Shown: piece after piece, positions 12,901 through 23,456 of the stretch
How positions within the stretch are numbered: position 1 is the stretch's first letter
How the letters are laid out: every line of letters begins with the position of its first letter
DNA from: Hydractinia symbiolongicarpus
Taxonomy: Eukaryota > Cnidaria > Hydrozoa > Anthoathecata > Hydractiniidae
Assembly: GCF_029227915.1 (NCBI RefSeq)
Contig: NC_079877.1
Coordinates: forward strand, 22,407,851-22,471,850
DNA: 64,000 nt
Direction of reading: 5' to 3'
Notes under the pieces: model-generated
Databases searched by the model: none
The model's input: the letters and a program-made list of their open reading frames with translations, nothing else
Told to the model about the DNA's origin: nothing
Translations under genes and position numbers: made by a program

Positions 12901-15900
12901 CAGTACAGGGACACATTCAGTACAGGGACATATAATGCTAAGCACACTGTTTAAGTATGCAACATTAAAAAAACAATTTTCTATGATGCTGAGATGTTGA
13001 CATCAGCACAAATAAAAAAATGAAAATATCCTCAAATGTTGTCATTTTTTTATGAAAATATCTACCATCCTGTTTTCACAAAGTCGAAAATTCTCAAATA
13101 ATGTTGTTAAATTTGACTTTGTAAAAAAGATGGCAACCCTGGTACAATAGTAAACAAGAAGATCTATTTGTTGATATTTAGTGTTTTTTTATGTAAATTT
13201 TAACACCTGTCATGGCTAGAAAACAAAGTTTATTCAGGTATATAATGCTAAGCACACTGTTTAAGTATGCAACATTAAAAAAACAATTTTCTATGATGCT
13301 GAGATGTTGACATCAGCATAGTCATGAGACATCTTTTTTTCTTATGACTATGACATCAGCCATCTTGAATTTGAAACAATTGTCTAGAAATTAATTTTTT
13401 GTGCTTCTTCACTATACTTTGTTTTCTTTGCGAATTTTACAGCGATGGTTATAAAAATTGTCTTTAAAATCGTCTAGTGGAGATTTAACTTTAGGAGAAA
13501 GTCACTTGATCATATTTTCAGGAAAAAAGACTCAGACGAGCCTATGATTCCATTGTTAATAAAAACAATATAAAATTAAATAGTTATTGTTAGCTGCGAA
13601 ATAACATGATTCAACTGGACAAACTTTTTGTGGAACTGGGGAGGAGAAATTAATGACTTAGCCGTCCTCATGTCTTAGAAAACCACTCTGACATAGCAAT
13701 GAATGATGACCTTTTATTAAAATGATGCTCTTTATTAAATTTGCAACTTATGTTCGTAATTTAGTTCACTTTGTAAATTTTTTTCTTAGAATGGCAAAAA
13801 GTTTTATAAAGTGAAGTGGGAAAGCTCTTGGGAGGCAGAAGACAACCTGTTGAAATATCAAAACCTGCTTGATCAATTTTGGGGTTTCGTCAATAGAGTA
13901 AAATCTGAAGATATTCGAGATCCACTACGAAAAAAGGTTTGTGTATATAAAGATTTGTGTATATAAAGATTTATTGTTGCATTGTATGCAAAAAAATAGT
14001 TAATAAATGTTATGTTTTGTTTTAGCCAAGGATTCAGTTGGAGAATGATGAACAAGCCTGTTATGAAGAGGGGGTAATTTAATTTTTTATAACTGACCTG
14101 ATTTACTTGAAACCTTCTAGTAAAAAGGCAGACAGTATTCTGTTCTGTGAAAATGTATATAAAATGAAAATAAACATTTAACCGATCGAATTTCAAGAAA
14201 GGAATTCTTATCTAACCCTACATTCCAATGCTAAATGGTGTCACAGCAAGAGTAAAATACTGGCATGCCATCTATTAACCGTAGCTTGTGGTCACTCAAA
14301 TTTGAGATATTAAAGTAGAGACTCATATCAGGAGTGTAAATATTTCAAGTGAAGCCGAACTCTATAAAATCCTTAAGTTCAAAATGTTTATATGTTCTTG
14401 TTCGATAATCAGATGTATTCTGGTATTATATTAAGATCTGATAGTATTATTATTATTATATTTTTACTTTTGGGCTTTTGATCCTTATGATTTACACAAG
14501 GAGGTTTTTTAAGCTGAATTTTTTTTTCTTAAACTTATGACAACGGCTGCCACCAGAAAGAAACTTCGCAAAACGACCTTTTTCTTTGTTTAACAAATTG
14601 AAATTTTTGTGAATAAGGTAGATGTATTTAATTATGTTGTTTTGCAGCTTCCACCTCAATCCTCCGCCAAAGAATCAAAATCGATAAATCCTGCTGAAGA
14701 ACACAATGTTGGAACGATAATTAAACCACGAATTTTGTCTTCTGTGAAGCATGAAGCTGCAAAGTCTGTTAAATCTGCTGCAACAACTGTGTCTGGTAGG
14801 TAGATGCGGTTATTACGTTTTGTGATTGCTAGATAGCGGTTTGTACTATCCAACTTATTACGTTTTGTGATTGTTACTTCGCTTTTCTTGACCGTATTAA
14901 TGGGAAGTAAATTTAAAACTTTAATCTTTCTTAATTTAAACTTATTTTCGTTAAGAAAAACTTCCTGATGTTAACCTTTATAGTTTTGGGTAATTGTAAA
15001 AATGGTTGTGTTGCGTATTTCCAATCAATTAGAGCCAATGTAGCCAATGGGATTTCATTTTTTTCAAATTTGAAGTGAAGACTCCAAAAATTAAAGTTTT
15101 ATGTTTAGGCCATGTAGTGCAAAACGTAGATGCTCAAACCAGAGACGAAGAAGAGAAAGCTGTAAGCAAACATTTTTATATGTGTTTCTGTCTATTGTGT
15201 GTATTATATTGTTTTTATTATTGTTGGTGGTTTTTAGTCCTGTTTTATTTCCCATTCAACGTATGTTACATGGCCTTAAGGCTCTTCCATTGAGCGAAAA
15301 ATGAAGCAAAATGGAAACGACCCTTGACAAGTTTCCCACATTCGTCATTTTTGACAATATGTTTGCAAAGGTCATGGCGAAACTGATAGATAAATTCTGC
15401 AATAGCAATTTCTATTTATGTTGCAGCAGTGTGATCGAGTAGCCGGCGAGCACCATATTACGTCTGCTTCCATGGAGTGAAAATATATTTTCATGCATGG
15501 TTAATAACTCCTTTTTATGGCTGGAGTAGAATATGAATATTCTACTCCAACCATAAAAGCAGTTATGTGAATGTGAATGCAACATGTAGCAGTAAACAAT
15601 AAAACAAGTGCCTCACTAACGCGATAGGTTAATAAATTAAAAAAAAAACTGTAAATATAACACCACTTTTTTTCTGACTATTGCAATGATGCAAAGCTTT
15701 CATGAGCATTCCAGTTTCAACTTTTTGGAACACAAGCACTTTTACAGGTAATATCATCTTTCTTCTTCTTTTTTTTTGAGAATAAAAACAAAAATAACAA
15801 CATAAAGCTGCATTTGTATTAAAGAAAGCCATAAAAAATACCTGTTAAAGTGCTGGTGTTTCTGAGCAACTTTAATACTGATGAAGTTTTTTGTTAAAGA

Positions 15901-17578
15901 CAGAGGACCTTTTTTTTAAATACTTCAGAAACGTCTTTGGAAAAAAATTGCTGTTGATTTTCGCTTATGTCTTTTTCTATAGAAATCAAATGTGGCTGAT
16001 GTACACTTTACCAAAGACGCGAATGATTTAGCTTTACGCTGGGAAAACCCTTTTGTAAGAATAGCGTTCATTTGTCGGATTTGCAGCGAAGAACAGGCAT
16101 TTTTTGAGACGGAAGAAAGATGGAAAAAACACTTCATGATGCATATACGACTTAGACCTGAGGTTCATGTTTGTTGTTTTTGTTGATTATATTTTTTACC
16201 TGCACTATTAGAGTTAGAAAACGTGGCAAAATAGTTAAGCCAACTGAAACTTGATATCGAAAAAGAAGTTACAGTAATTCTTTTTGTTTCCTGGAATTAT
16301 AACTTGCTTTTATCTGAAAAATATTACCGCCTGCGGTGGTGTTATCAAGATGTTACCCCTTTGTCAACTACTTTCACTTAAAACGATATATATTTTTGCA
16401 TTTTTTAAAAAGGGGGGCTAACTTCATGAGGAGCAATTCATATGAGGTTCGTTTATTTGCAGGATGAAGAAGACACTTGTTCAACAAAATGCACAACAAA
16501 CGTCCTAACCAAAGAGGATGTACACTTGTTGACAGATCCTGAAAAACCAATTATACAAAAAGTGGAGCATCTTATCCAGAAGTGGGGTGTAAATCAGTAC
16601 GTCAGACTAGTGTTTCTTTGCAGAGCATGTGGAAAAGAGCAGCAGGCGCAACACACTGGAAACTGGAGGAGTCATTTTATGTCCCATCGGTTTAGTCACA
16701 CATGCAACATCTGTTCTACAACGTTCAAGTCTAAAAACGATTTAAAACGACACAACAAAATTTACCACGAGGATAAAGAAACCGAAGTGCGCCCCCATTC
16801 GTGTCGTATTTGCTTAAAACTGTTTAAACGTCGCTTCGATATGAAGAGACATATCGCACAGGTGCACAGCATAGACCCTGAACATATCACTTTGCAAGAA
16901 GTACGCAAAAAGCAAGAAGATGAGGCCGCTAAACAAAAACTTCCAAAAAATTTTGTTCCATCTATAGGTACATCTTTGTTTAGTAAACCTTTAGGAGATT
17001 CTGCTACGTCCCCTCATGAAGAAAAACGTCCTTATATTACGAATACAGTGAAGCTAGGTGCAGTACTGAGTCTTACTGCTGTATCAAGTTCAAATGAAGT
17101 GAGCTCTTCTGCTGGACGGAATTATATTTGTGGCACGTGTTTTCAAATTTTTAAATCAAAAGAAAAGTTGAATAGTCATCAGCTGAAATCACACTGCCCT
17201 AATCTAACAGACAGCGAGGGACGTGATAATAATTGTGGAGTGTGCGGAAGAAGTTTTAAACGTGGGTATGATTTGAACCGCCATACCTCCCTGGTGCACA
17301 GTATGGATTTCGAACAAGCTAAACTAATAAATGAAAACGACGTCGACGATGCTGTAAATGACGTCGACGATGCTGTAAATGTCGGCCAATATGCAACTAT
17401 GTGTGACGTTAGCAAGTCATCAAGGCAAACAACCGACTCGTTTTTTTCGTTATCACCGAATTGTGACTTGTCTTTTAGTGGAGAGGATTGTGTGGTTGTT
17501 AAAGAAGAACCTGATGCAAGTATTGGTGACGAAAAAGAGGAAATTGAGTTGATCATTGACGAGAAAGCACCCGTCTGA
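6951..17578 (+). CDS. chromodomain plus C2H2 zinc-finger protein, long form
   Basis: Likely a nuclear chromatin or transcription factor. Exons: 6951-7043, 13790-13936, 14026-14073, 14648-14795, 15109-15161, 15983-16162 (or 16168) and 16463-17578. All phases join, giving about 594 residues. Exons 1-2 together encode a chromodomain (residues about 18-62): a V-I-D-Y-K-L-D strand, then Y-K-V-K-W and W-E-A-E-D-N-L, with a loop shorter than in HP1. Exon 6 holds one C2H2-like finger. The last exon holds a related degenerate finger, two fingers (C-N-I-C and C-R-I-C types), a spacer, two more fingers, a 7-residue tandem repeat and an acidic tail with a V-V-K-E-E-P SUMO-type site. The ATG lies in a YY1-like context. 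Family and fold are clear; the orthologue is not known to me. The last exon may be used alternatively with 20268-21047. Confidence 0.8.
7623..8092. mobile_element. MITE-like element with about 30-bp terminal inverted repeats
   Basis: The left end (7623-7655, GGCCACCGTCAAAAATA then TTTTTGGTTAGCGTCA) reappears inverted at the right end (about 8060-8092) with a few mismatches. The roughly 400 bases between encode nothing. This is the structure of a non-autonomous DNA transposon. It lies in intron 1 of the chromodomain gene. Target-site duplication is unclear, so the superfamily is not assigned. Confidence 0.65.
8567..8840 (-). mobile_element. tRNA-derived SINE
   Basis: On the minus strand the element opens with a tRNA-like head. 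An RNA polymerase III A box (TAGATTAGTGG, 8819-8829) is followed about 32 bases later by a B box (GGTTCGATTCC, 8776-8786). The head does not fold as a complete tRNA because no matching acceptor stem follows the T arm. A body of about 200 bases with no reading frame runs to about 8567, and it is GC-richer than its surroundings. The 3' limit is approximate. Confidence 0.75.
9164..9820 (-). mobile_element. 5'-truncated non-LTR retrotransposon, 3' end with dead reverse-transcriptase tail
   Basis: The minus strand encodes the C-terminal region that follows the reverse transcriptase in many LINE elements. It includes Y-S-S-E-T-W-A, R-M-V-R-W-M-C, L-R-R-I-K-D-V-I and W-L-G-H-L-E-R-M. The frame runs from about 9818 to a premature TAA at 9251-9253. 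It then continues in register (D-W-K-R-V, then P-R-P-T-H-M-E-N-G-R) to the natural-looking stop at 9194-9196. Eight bases later comes a GAT-type simple tail (9164-9186), as expected at a LINE 3' end. The copy is 5' truncated and cannot be active. An RTE-like clade is possible but not proven. Confidence 0.8.
10330..12541. mobile_element. 2.2-kb element bounded by 36-bp inverted repeats
   Basis: A 36-base sequence containing GTGATGATTCCAGGGAATTT at 10330-10365 recurs inverted at 12506-12541 with one mismatch. Such long, nearly perfect inverted ends 2.2 kb apart suggest a DNA transposon. The interior is AT-rich, with short open frames on the minus strand (10944-11126, 11921-12181) and no recognisable transposase. 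Target duplications were not resolved. It could instead be two solo ends of one repeat family. Confidence 0.55.
12930..13318. repeat. 79-bp direct duplication, 310 bp apart
   Basis: Positions 12930-13008 and 13240-13318 read identically over 79 bases. The spacing is exactly 310. The left copy is preceded by two 17-base units containing CAGTACAGGGACA. Identity without a mismatch in otherwise diverged DNA implies a recent duplication or gene conversion. Confidence 0.85.
15505..15565. repeat. near-perfect 61-bp palindrome
   Basis: Arms beginning TAACTCC and containing TTTTATGGCTGGAGTAGAATAT fold back on a single-base centre, with only a few mismatches. It lies in the chromodomain gene between exons 15109-15161 and 15983-16162. 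The terminal loop is far too small for a normal microRNA precursor. A tiny inverted-repeat transposon or cruciform is more likely. Confidence 0.75.
17339..17380 (+). repeat. in-frame 21-bp tandem duplication
   Basis: Two exact copies of a 21-base unit (GACGTCGACGATGCTGTAAAT) within the last exon of the long chromodomain/zinc-finger form. They encode D-V-D-D-A-V-N twice, in the acidic linker after the last zinc finger. Confidence 0.9.
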
Positions 17579-17638
17579 TGAAAGGCGATGCCAATTCTGC
17601 TTCCAAAAGTTCTTTGTTTAATTGTCTATACTGAACGC

Positions 17639-17864
17639 GAGATTTATTTCTGCGATTAGTACTGCCAGGAATGTCTTCGTGAGATTTATTTCTGCAATTA
17701 GTACTGCCAGGAATGTCTTCGTGAGATTTATTTTTGCGATCAGTACTGCCAGGAATGTCTTCGTGAGATTTATTTCTGCGATTAGTACTGACAGGCATGT
17801 TTTCGTGAGATTTATTTTTGCGATTAGTACTGACAGAATTGTCTTCGTGAGATTTATTTTTGCC
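17639..17864. repeat. 42-bp minisatellite, 5.4 copies, after the long-form stop codon
   Basis: Five full copies and one partial copy of a 42-base unit that starts GAGATTTATTTCTGCGATTA. They begin 60 bases after the stop codon of the long chromodomain/zinc-finger form. Because 42 is a multiple of three, several frames stay open across the array on both strands. Each would give a 14-residue repeat, such as R-F-I-S-A-I-S-T-A-R-N-V-F-V on the plus strand. No start context or domain supports translation. Confidence 0.9.
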
Positions 17865-20267
17865 AAATTCGATGTTAAATATTTTATTTAATTTTACTTT
17901 TTTTTAAGAAAAAACGTCTGCGGTGAATAAAATTTTTTTTTTAAATTTGGCGGATTTATTTTCTACGAATTGACCTCTCCCCATCCAAAAAAAATTGTGG
18001 GAATCTTTTGCGAATTATTTCCAAATTCGCCAAAACAAGACCCGCAAGAAATAATTCTGAAAGATTAAATCAAGCAATAATTAATGCTCCTTGAGTATTG
18101 TAATTGTTCGAAATAATTGTTAATTTTAAAGTTGTGTAGTTAAGTTACGTTTTATTTAATTCCATGAGTTGGGTACATGCGTTTTTTCAATTAAGTTCAC
18201 ATGTAATTTTTTCTATTTATTTTATGCAGGGTATCGGCGCCAAGTATCTATCCACTTATGTTAGGAACTGGAATGTTGGTCATGCTTGATTGTGCCTAGG
18301 AAATTTTTACTGTCTGTGTGTCTGAGAACCTTAAGATTTTCCCGAATTATAGCTAAAAAGGGAGGAAAACAACTAAAAAACTTTGTAAAAATGGTAGACG
18401 ACACCTTGTTATGTTATTCATGTGTGAATTTTTTTTTGCCAAATATTTTATAGTGTATTTAACTTGTATTTTTCAGATCTAAATAATGATTAACTTCATA
18501 TATTGTTTTTATATGTCTTTTTGGTTACATCTAGTAACATAATTTTGTTAACAACAATTCCGATATATATCACAATCAGATATCTCTATAGGTTACGGGA
18601 AATAGCAAAACACGGTTTCTTTGTTTCATAGTGTCATTCGTAAAAAGTGAAATAATGACACAAATTTCTAGAATTTACGTGCAGGGAACTTCGATTGCAC
18701 TCACTTTACGTTGCGCGCCCAAAGATCGTACCTTACTCCCTGCATAAAAATTCACGACCTTTTATCTGAATTTTTGTCGATTTGATTTTTTAATTTGAAA
18801 AATGCTCCCTGCCCATAGGCCTATAGTTTTTTATTTAAAATTTTAAAGAATTATTGTTGATCATGTTCCGAGGAAAGTTGCGCGTTTATTGCTTCTTTGT
18901 ACTTAACCTAGGGAGGGGGGATGAGAGCTACTGTTTCCGAGAAAAAAACAAAAAAAAAACAGGAATGGCTTGGAGGTTCCATGTAAATATCTTATTAAAG
19001 GACAAGAAACTTATCTCAAAAAGGAAGAGAAAAAAAATGTTTAATTGCATTTCTCCTTTCTTTTTATTCCTAAATTGAAAAAATCTCCCGAATAAATCAA
19101 GACATTCGAATATTAGTACCAAAATTTTACAAAATAATTCCTAACAGATTAGTCCGTGCAGCCACTTTGATGTCAGCAGTATGTAAAACCGTGCTTTCTA
19201 TTGAAGTTAAAAGCCTTCTAACTTTCTAGTTAAAATTGAAAAAAACTTTGTATGATATGTTTTTAGATCGGTTTGATGAATTGAAGCCAAAAACATTTTT
19301 CACTATCATCTTTACACATAGTTCTTGAGTTCTTAAATTTAGCTATTTTCGGACACGCCAATAAACTGTGTTTGTCAGTATACCAATTTTTAACAAGGTA
19401 CATGTGCAGAAAAGATTAAAAGCAGTCCTTGTGAAAATAAGTCAGATAGATAAAACTTGACCTAGGTTTAGGACCAAATGCTTTATCCAGCTCAAAGAGA
19501 TTGGGAATGTACTTCTAAAGCACAGTGTCAAATATTCAATCTAAATTTTATGCTATGTAAATATAAAGTTTTGAGAAAGTTATTTTTTGTTTTCCATCCG
19601 TATCTGCAACACGATTTATTTAATCGCTCAACCTGATGCCACGAATAATTTTTGAGCATCGACGGCAGCTAATTCTGCAAAGTAAAAACAGCTAAACAAC
19701 TGCAATAGCTTTGACGAAGTTTCATCGTAAGGAATGACAAAGATAGATATTACACCTTTTATGTTGTATCGTTAAAGCGCTTCACTAAATTTTTAAAGTT
19801 ATATACCTGTGCTATTTGCGTAAGTCTCGCCTGTTAGCTGTTATGAAAAGATTGTAAAATACTCAGGTCCATATAACTAAGTTTCAAATGAAAGAATCCT
19901 TTGAAAACTATGCTAGCTGTAGTTGTATATAGCACTTTAAACCATTATTTAAAAAAAAATTTGCTTCTGCAGCCTTGGCATGATACTAGGTGGCTCAAAA
20001 TCTCGTTATATCAGTATATGACCATTCCCTATTATGAAATATTAGAAAGGGGTTTCCGTTTCTGTATTTTTGATTGTGGGGTGCCTTAAAATCTGTTAAA
20101 TCCATTAGAAAAAATGTTCAAAACTTCCCCTTTTTTCACTTGTACTACTCATGGCATTTTTTCGCATTGTACCCAGCTCAAAGTGAATATTTCACTCCAA
20201 TGTAAAGACAGCATTGTTTTTCTGAGCGGAGAGATACCACAATAATTTTCACTTTTTTTCGTTTTAG
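17865..20267. other. intron or 3' region between alternative terminal exons
   Basis: No supported exon. The region is AT-rich with poly-T and poly-A stretches. Open frames at 18854-19122 and 19901-20089 are unconvincing. If the short form of the chromodomain gene exists, this is part of its last intron. Confidence 0.5.
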
Positions 20268-21047
20268 CGTTTACAGAAGGAGCAAGAGGAGCGGAAATTC
20301 AAATGTCAGGTTTGTAGTCTCGGATTTAAGCGAAAAGACATGCTGCTACGTCACGAAAGAACTCATTCGCGAGACTATTGTTATTTTTGTTCTGTGTGTG
20401 GGAAGGGTTTCATCCGACGTTACGTGTTGGTGCGCCACCTGCAAAATGCACACCAATCAACAGATCAATCCCACATTGTTTCCACCAAACGCTACAGACG
20501 GGATGGAGTAAAGCAAGAAACCGAAGTTGCAAGTATTGCTGTGCAAGCTGAGACTACAACTGAGCAAAAAGATGAGGAAGCTCCACCGGAGAGATTGGAA
20601 GATTACACCATGTCTGTGCATTCTCAAGAGGAGGATGATCAAGACACTGCTCGCACCGAAAGCGAGGATGTTATCAGTGAAAAGAACGAAGAAGATGTTG
20701 GTGAAAGCAACCACAGTAAAGAAGAGCACGAAAACATAGTGATCATTCAGCACGAAGATGGAGAGCTGGGGGACGAGGAACTTGTGACAGTTCAACCTGT
20801 CGAAGTTGGTGCAGGTGTTATTTACTTAAAACGCTCCGACGTAGAAACTTTAATAGCATCAAAACATGACGACGAAGAAGAACATATGCTTGTTGCACAT
20901 GCGCCTGTAGAACAAGAGATTACCGTTAAGAGGGAGGAGAGTGTCATGTCAGAGAGGCCGACAAGTGATTTGACTTTCCCTGAAAATCATGTAACTGTAA
21001 CATCGGAGGCTTCTGAACCGAATTCCAAAGTGTTGAAAGAGTCTTAA
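20268..21047 (+). CDS. alternative terminal exon of the chromodomain/zinc-finger gene
   Basis: A polypyrimidine tract and acceptor (ttcgttttag) end at 20267. The exon then opens in phase 0 and runs 259 codons to a TAA. Phase 0 is the exit phase of the exons ending at 15161 and 16162/16168, so it can replace the exon at 16463-17578. Two C2H2 fingers come first (C-Q-V-C, then C-S-V-C-G-K-G-F), followed by a long Glu/Asp-rich tail with K-Q-E-T and V-K-R-E-E. Spliced to the six shared exons it gives about 482 residues. It could instead belong to a separate gene whose start I cannot see. Shared phase, strand and finger style favour alternative splicing. A donor inside the long last exon (16896 or 17098 region) could also feed it. 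Confidence 0.7.
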   Translation, partial: RLQKEQEERKFKCQVCSLGFKRKDMLLRHERTHSRDYCYFCSVCGKGFIRRYVLVRHLQNAHQSTDQSHIVSTKRYRRDGVKQETEVASIAVQAETTTEQKDEEAPPERLEDYTMSVHSQEEDDQDTARTESEDVISEKNEEDVGESNHSKEEHENIVIIQHEDGELGDEELVTVQPVEVGAGVIYLKRSDVETLIASKHDDEEEHMLVAHAPVEQEITVKREESVMSERPTSDLTFPENHVTVTSEASEPNSKVLKES

Positions 21048-23456
21048 AGAATTTCCCAAACAGAATGGACCCAACAATATTGGATGTTTCAATAGATGTG
21101 AATATTTTGGATACAGCGAACAAATGTAAATAATTGAAGGAATCTTGTTTTTCTTCTGAGAGAGGTGTAATGTAAAACGAGTCTTGCTAAGGTCGTTTTG
21201 TAAATATTTTAGGGAATGTCTGAACGTCTAACCTTTGAACAGATTTTAAGAATTTTAGTTGTCTGTGCATTTTAAACTAATTTTAACAGAGTAAGCTCTT
21301 GGCCGTTCTTGAAGACAAATATTTCCATGGTAAAGACGTTAACTTTTCAGTACGATTTAACGTGTTTCCTTCTAATTACTCATCACTAATAACATCTCCA
21401 TATATTGGTAATGTTTTTAAAACTTAAACTCAACTAAATACCGTACTTTCTCTAATTTCATTTTTACGCCACCCACCAATAAGTGTCCCCTCTAGATATA
21501 AAAATATAATATTTGGTAACGCCCAATTCTAACAAGCACATACGTCCTGCAGACAGTGGGAATGATTTTAAAGTTTTGTATGACAGGATTGTAACAAAGG
21601 TGGAAAAGCTACAAAAATCGCCCTGCTCAAAGTGTGTTTTTGAGAAGAATATTTTCATTGTGTATAACGTCTCCTGCCAGGATTTACCAATGACTCAGGG
21701 CGGAAACACAGCATGTAAAAAGTTTCTGCACCAGACAGTGGCAGAAGGACGGTAGCTTCTCGTTAGAACAAAAACCTTTAACCTTTTCGCATCGAAATTT
21801 TTTCTCATAAAAAGAACTTTCAATATTACTTTGAATGTGCTTTATTGTTGGAAAGTTTGGAACAAAACCCTAAACTAAAATTGCTTTACTTTTTCTGTGT
21901 CAAATTTCTGTTTTATGACAAGTATATACTGCTTAATCGAACGCGAAAATCAATTCCTGAAAAATAATAAAAAATTCGGCGTTTTTTGCTGCAAAATTTT
22001 GTGACAAAATTACAACAATTCCATTTGAAGCTGCATCTTTAAGGTTTCGTGTTGTTAAAATATGCCAGCAGAACATAGTTCATGAAGGAAACTGACTTAT
22101 TCGAGGGAAGTGAAAAACTGCGAATCTTACGAGAACTAATTTTCCCCGGAACTAAATTTCGCGAGTTTTGTTAAAATCCGCAAAATTAAATTTCTGCAAA
22201 ATATTTCAGACCGACCATATGTAAAATTAAAATTTAAAATTTTTATTTTTCTTGTTTTCTTGCCAAAAATAAGGTTGTTCTATACGAAATTAAAAAAGTT
22301 AACGAGGATTGAGCCATAGGTACATATACTTAGATTTATCCAACAGTTCGGCCTAAAGAAACAAGTATTATCCATCCGCTAAATTAAATTCCCCAAAAAA
22401 TTAATTTCTTGTACGCGAAATTAAAATGTCGTGAAAATTTATTTCTTCGGTTGCATCCACATAGAGGTTGCAGGTTACAGGCCATGGTGTAATGTTTTAA
22501 TGTTATTTTTGTGTTTTTAGGCCATAGTGTTAACATCCATAAGAAAAATACGTGAGTTTTTGTAGCTAATGAAGTATTTGACTTTGAGGATTTTTTTCCT
22601 TTTTCCGTAAAACAAACTTATATAGAATTGTCTAAATTCTGTGTGTCAAACTGATCATTTTTGAAAAAGGAGTGTGGCGTGGAAAAATATATATATTTGA
22701 TTTTGTAAGTCAGTAGTTCTTTTATACTAACGAATATTTTTATCTAATATAAAGAAACGCTACCTGTACATATTTCACCCGAAGTTTTCATTTAACTGTT
22801 TTCTCTAGTGTAGACCTCACTGCTTTTCGCTTGTTTTTTCTGTGAGAGTATTTTCTTCTTTGTTCAGTTATCAAAGATTTGTAATTTTGTAAGCTTGTAA
22901 AAATAATTTGGGTTGGTAGTTGCAACTATCATTGGGTCGGGAAACAAACTTTATGTGGTAGGCGGGAAATTAAAAAGGTCGGTCTAAAAATGAGCGGCTT
23001 TATAATACAAATTGTTGGCCACTTTGTTTTATCTTGCTTAAATGTGAGACTTATTCATTTATTTTCTTAGTATTAAAATATTTAGTACACGTTTTTATGA
23101 GCGCCTTCATTTCAACCTCAGTTGCTTAGTGCAAAATTTTCATTCCCACCTGAAACAGTTTACAAGAACTTTGCACTTGCGCTTAAAGGCTTTTATTTAT
23201 TTACTAGAATTTTGACCAAATCTTGGCCTTAGAGCGTTTAGTGTACATCATAATAATTCTGCAAGATACTAGCGACAGTAGAGAATCCTCCGCCAGATTG
23301 AATCGTAACATTCTAAACAGTGAAGATGGGATTGCGAAAATTGTTTTAATGAAAATTTCACTAATTGGATTTTTTTGATCGCTAATTTTACTTGGTGCTG
23401 GTTACGGTTACTCATTTCTTTTACATTTTCTGCATGCAGAAATTGAATAAACATTA
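21048..23456. other. 3' flank and intergenic region
   Basis: No supported gene. The stretch 22090-22440 holds degenerate copies of a dispersed motif related to TTCGCGAAA and AAATTTCTGCAAAA. An 80-codon open frame at 21513-21755 has no recognisable features. Confidence 0.5.

Noticed and set aside
15505-15565. microRNA precursor
   Set aside because: The stem is almost perfectly paired with virtually no loop, unlike processed precursors.
17553-17891. protein of 14-residue repeats in either strand
   Set aside because: Open frames are a by-product of a 42-bp repeat; no start context, no domain.
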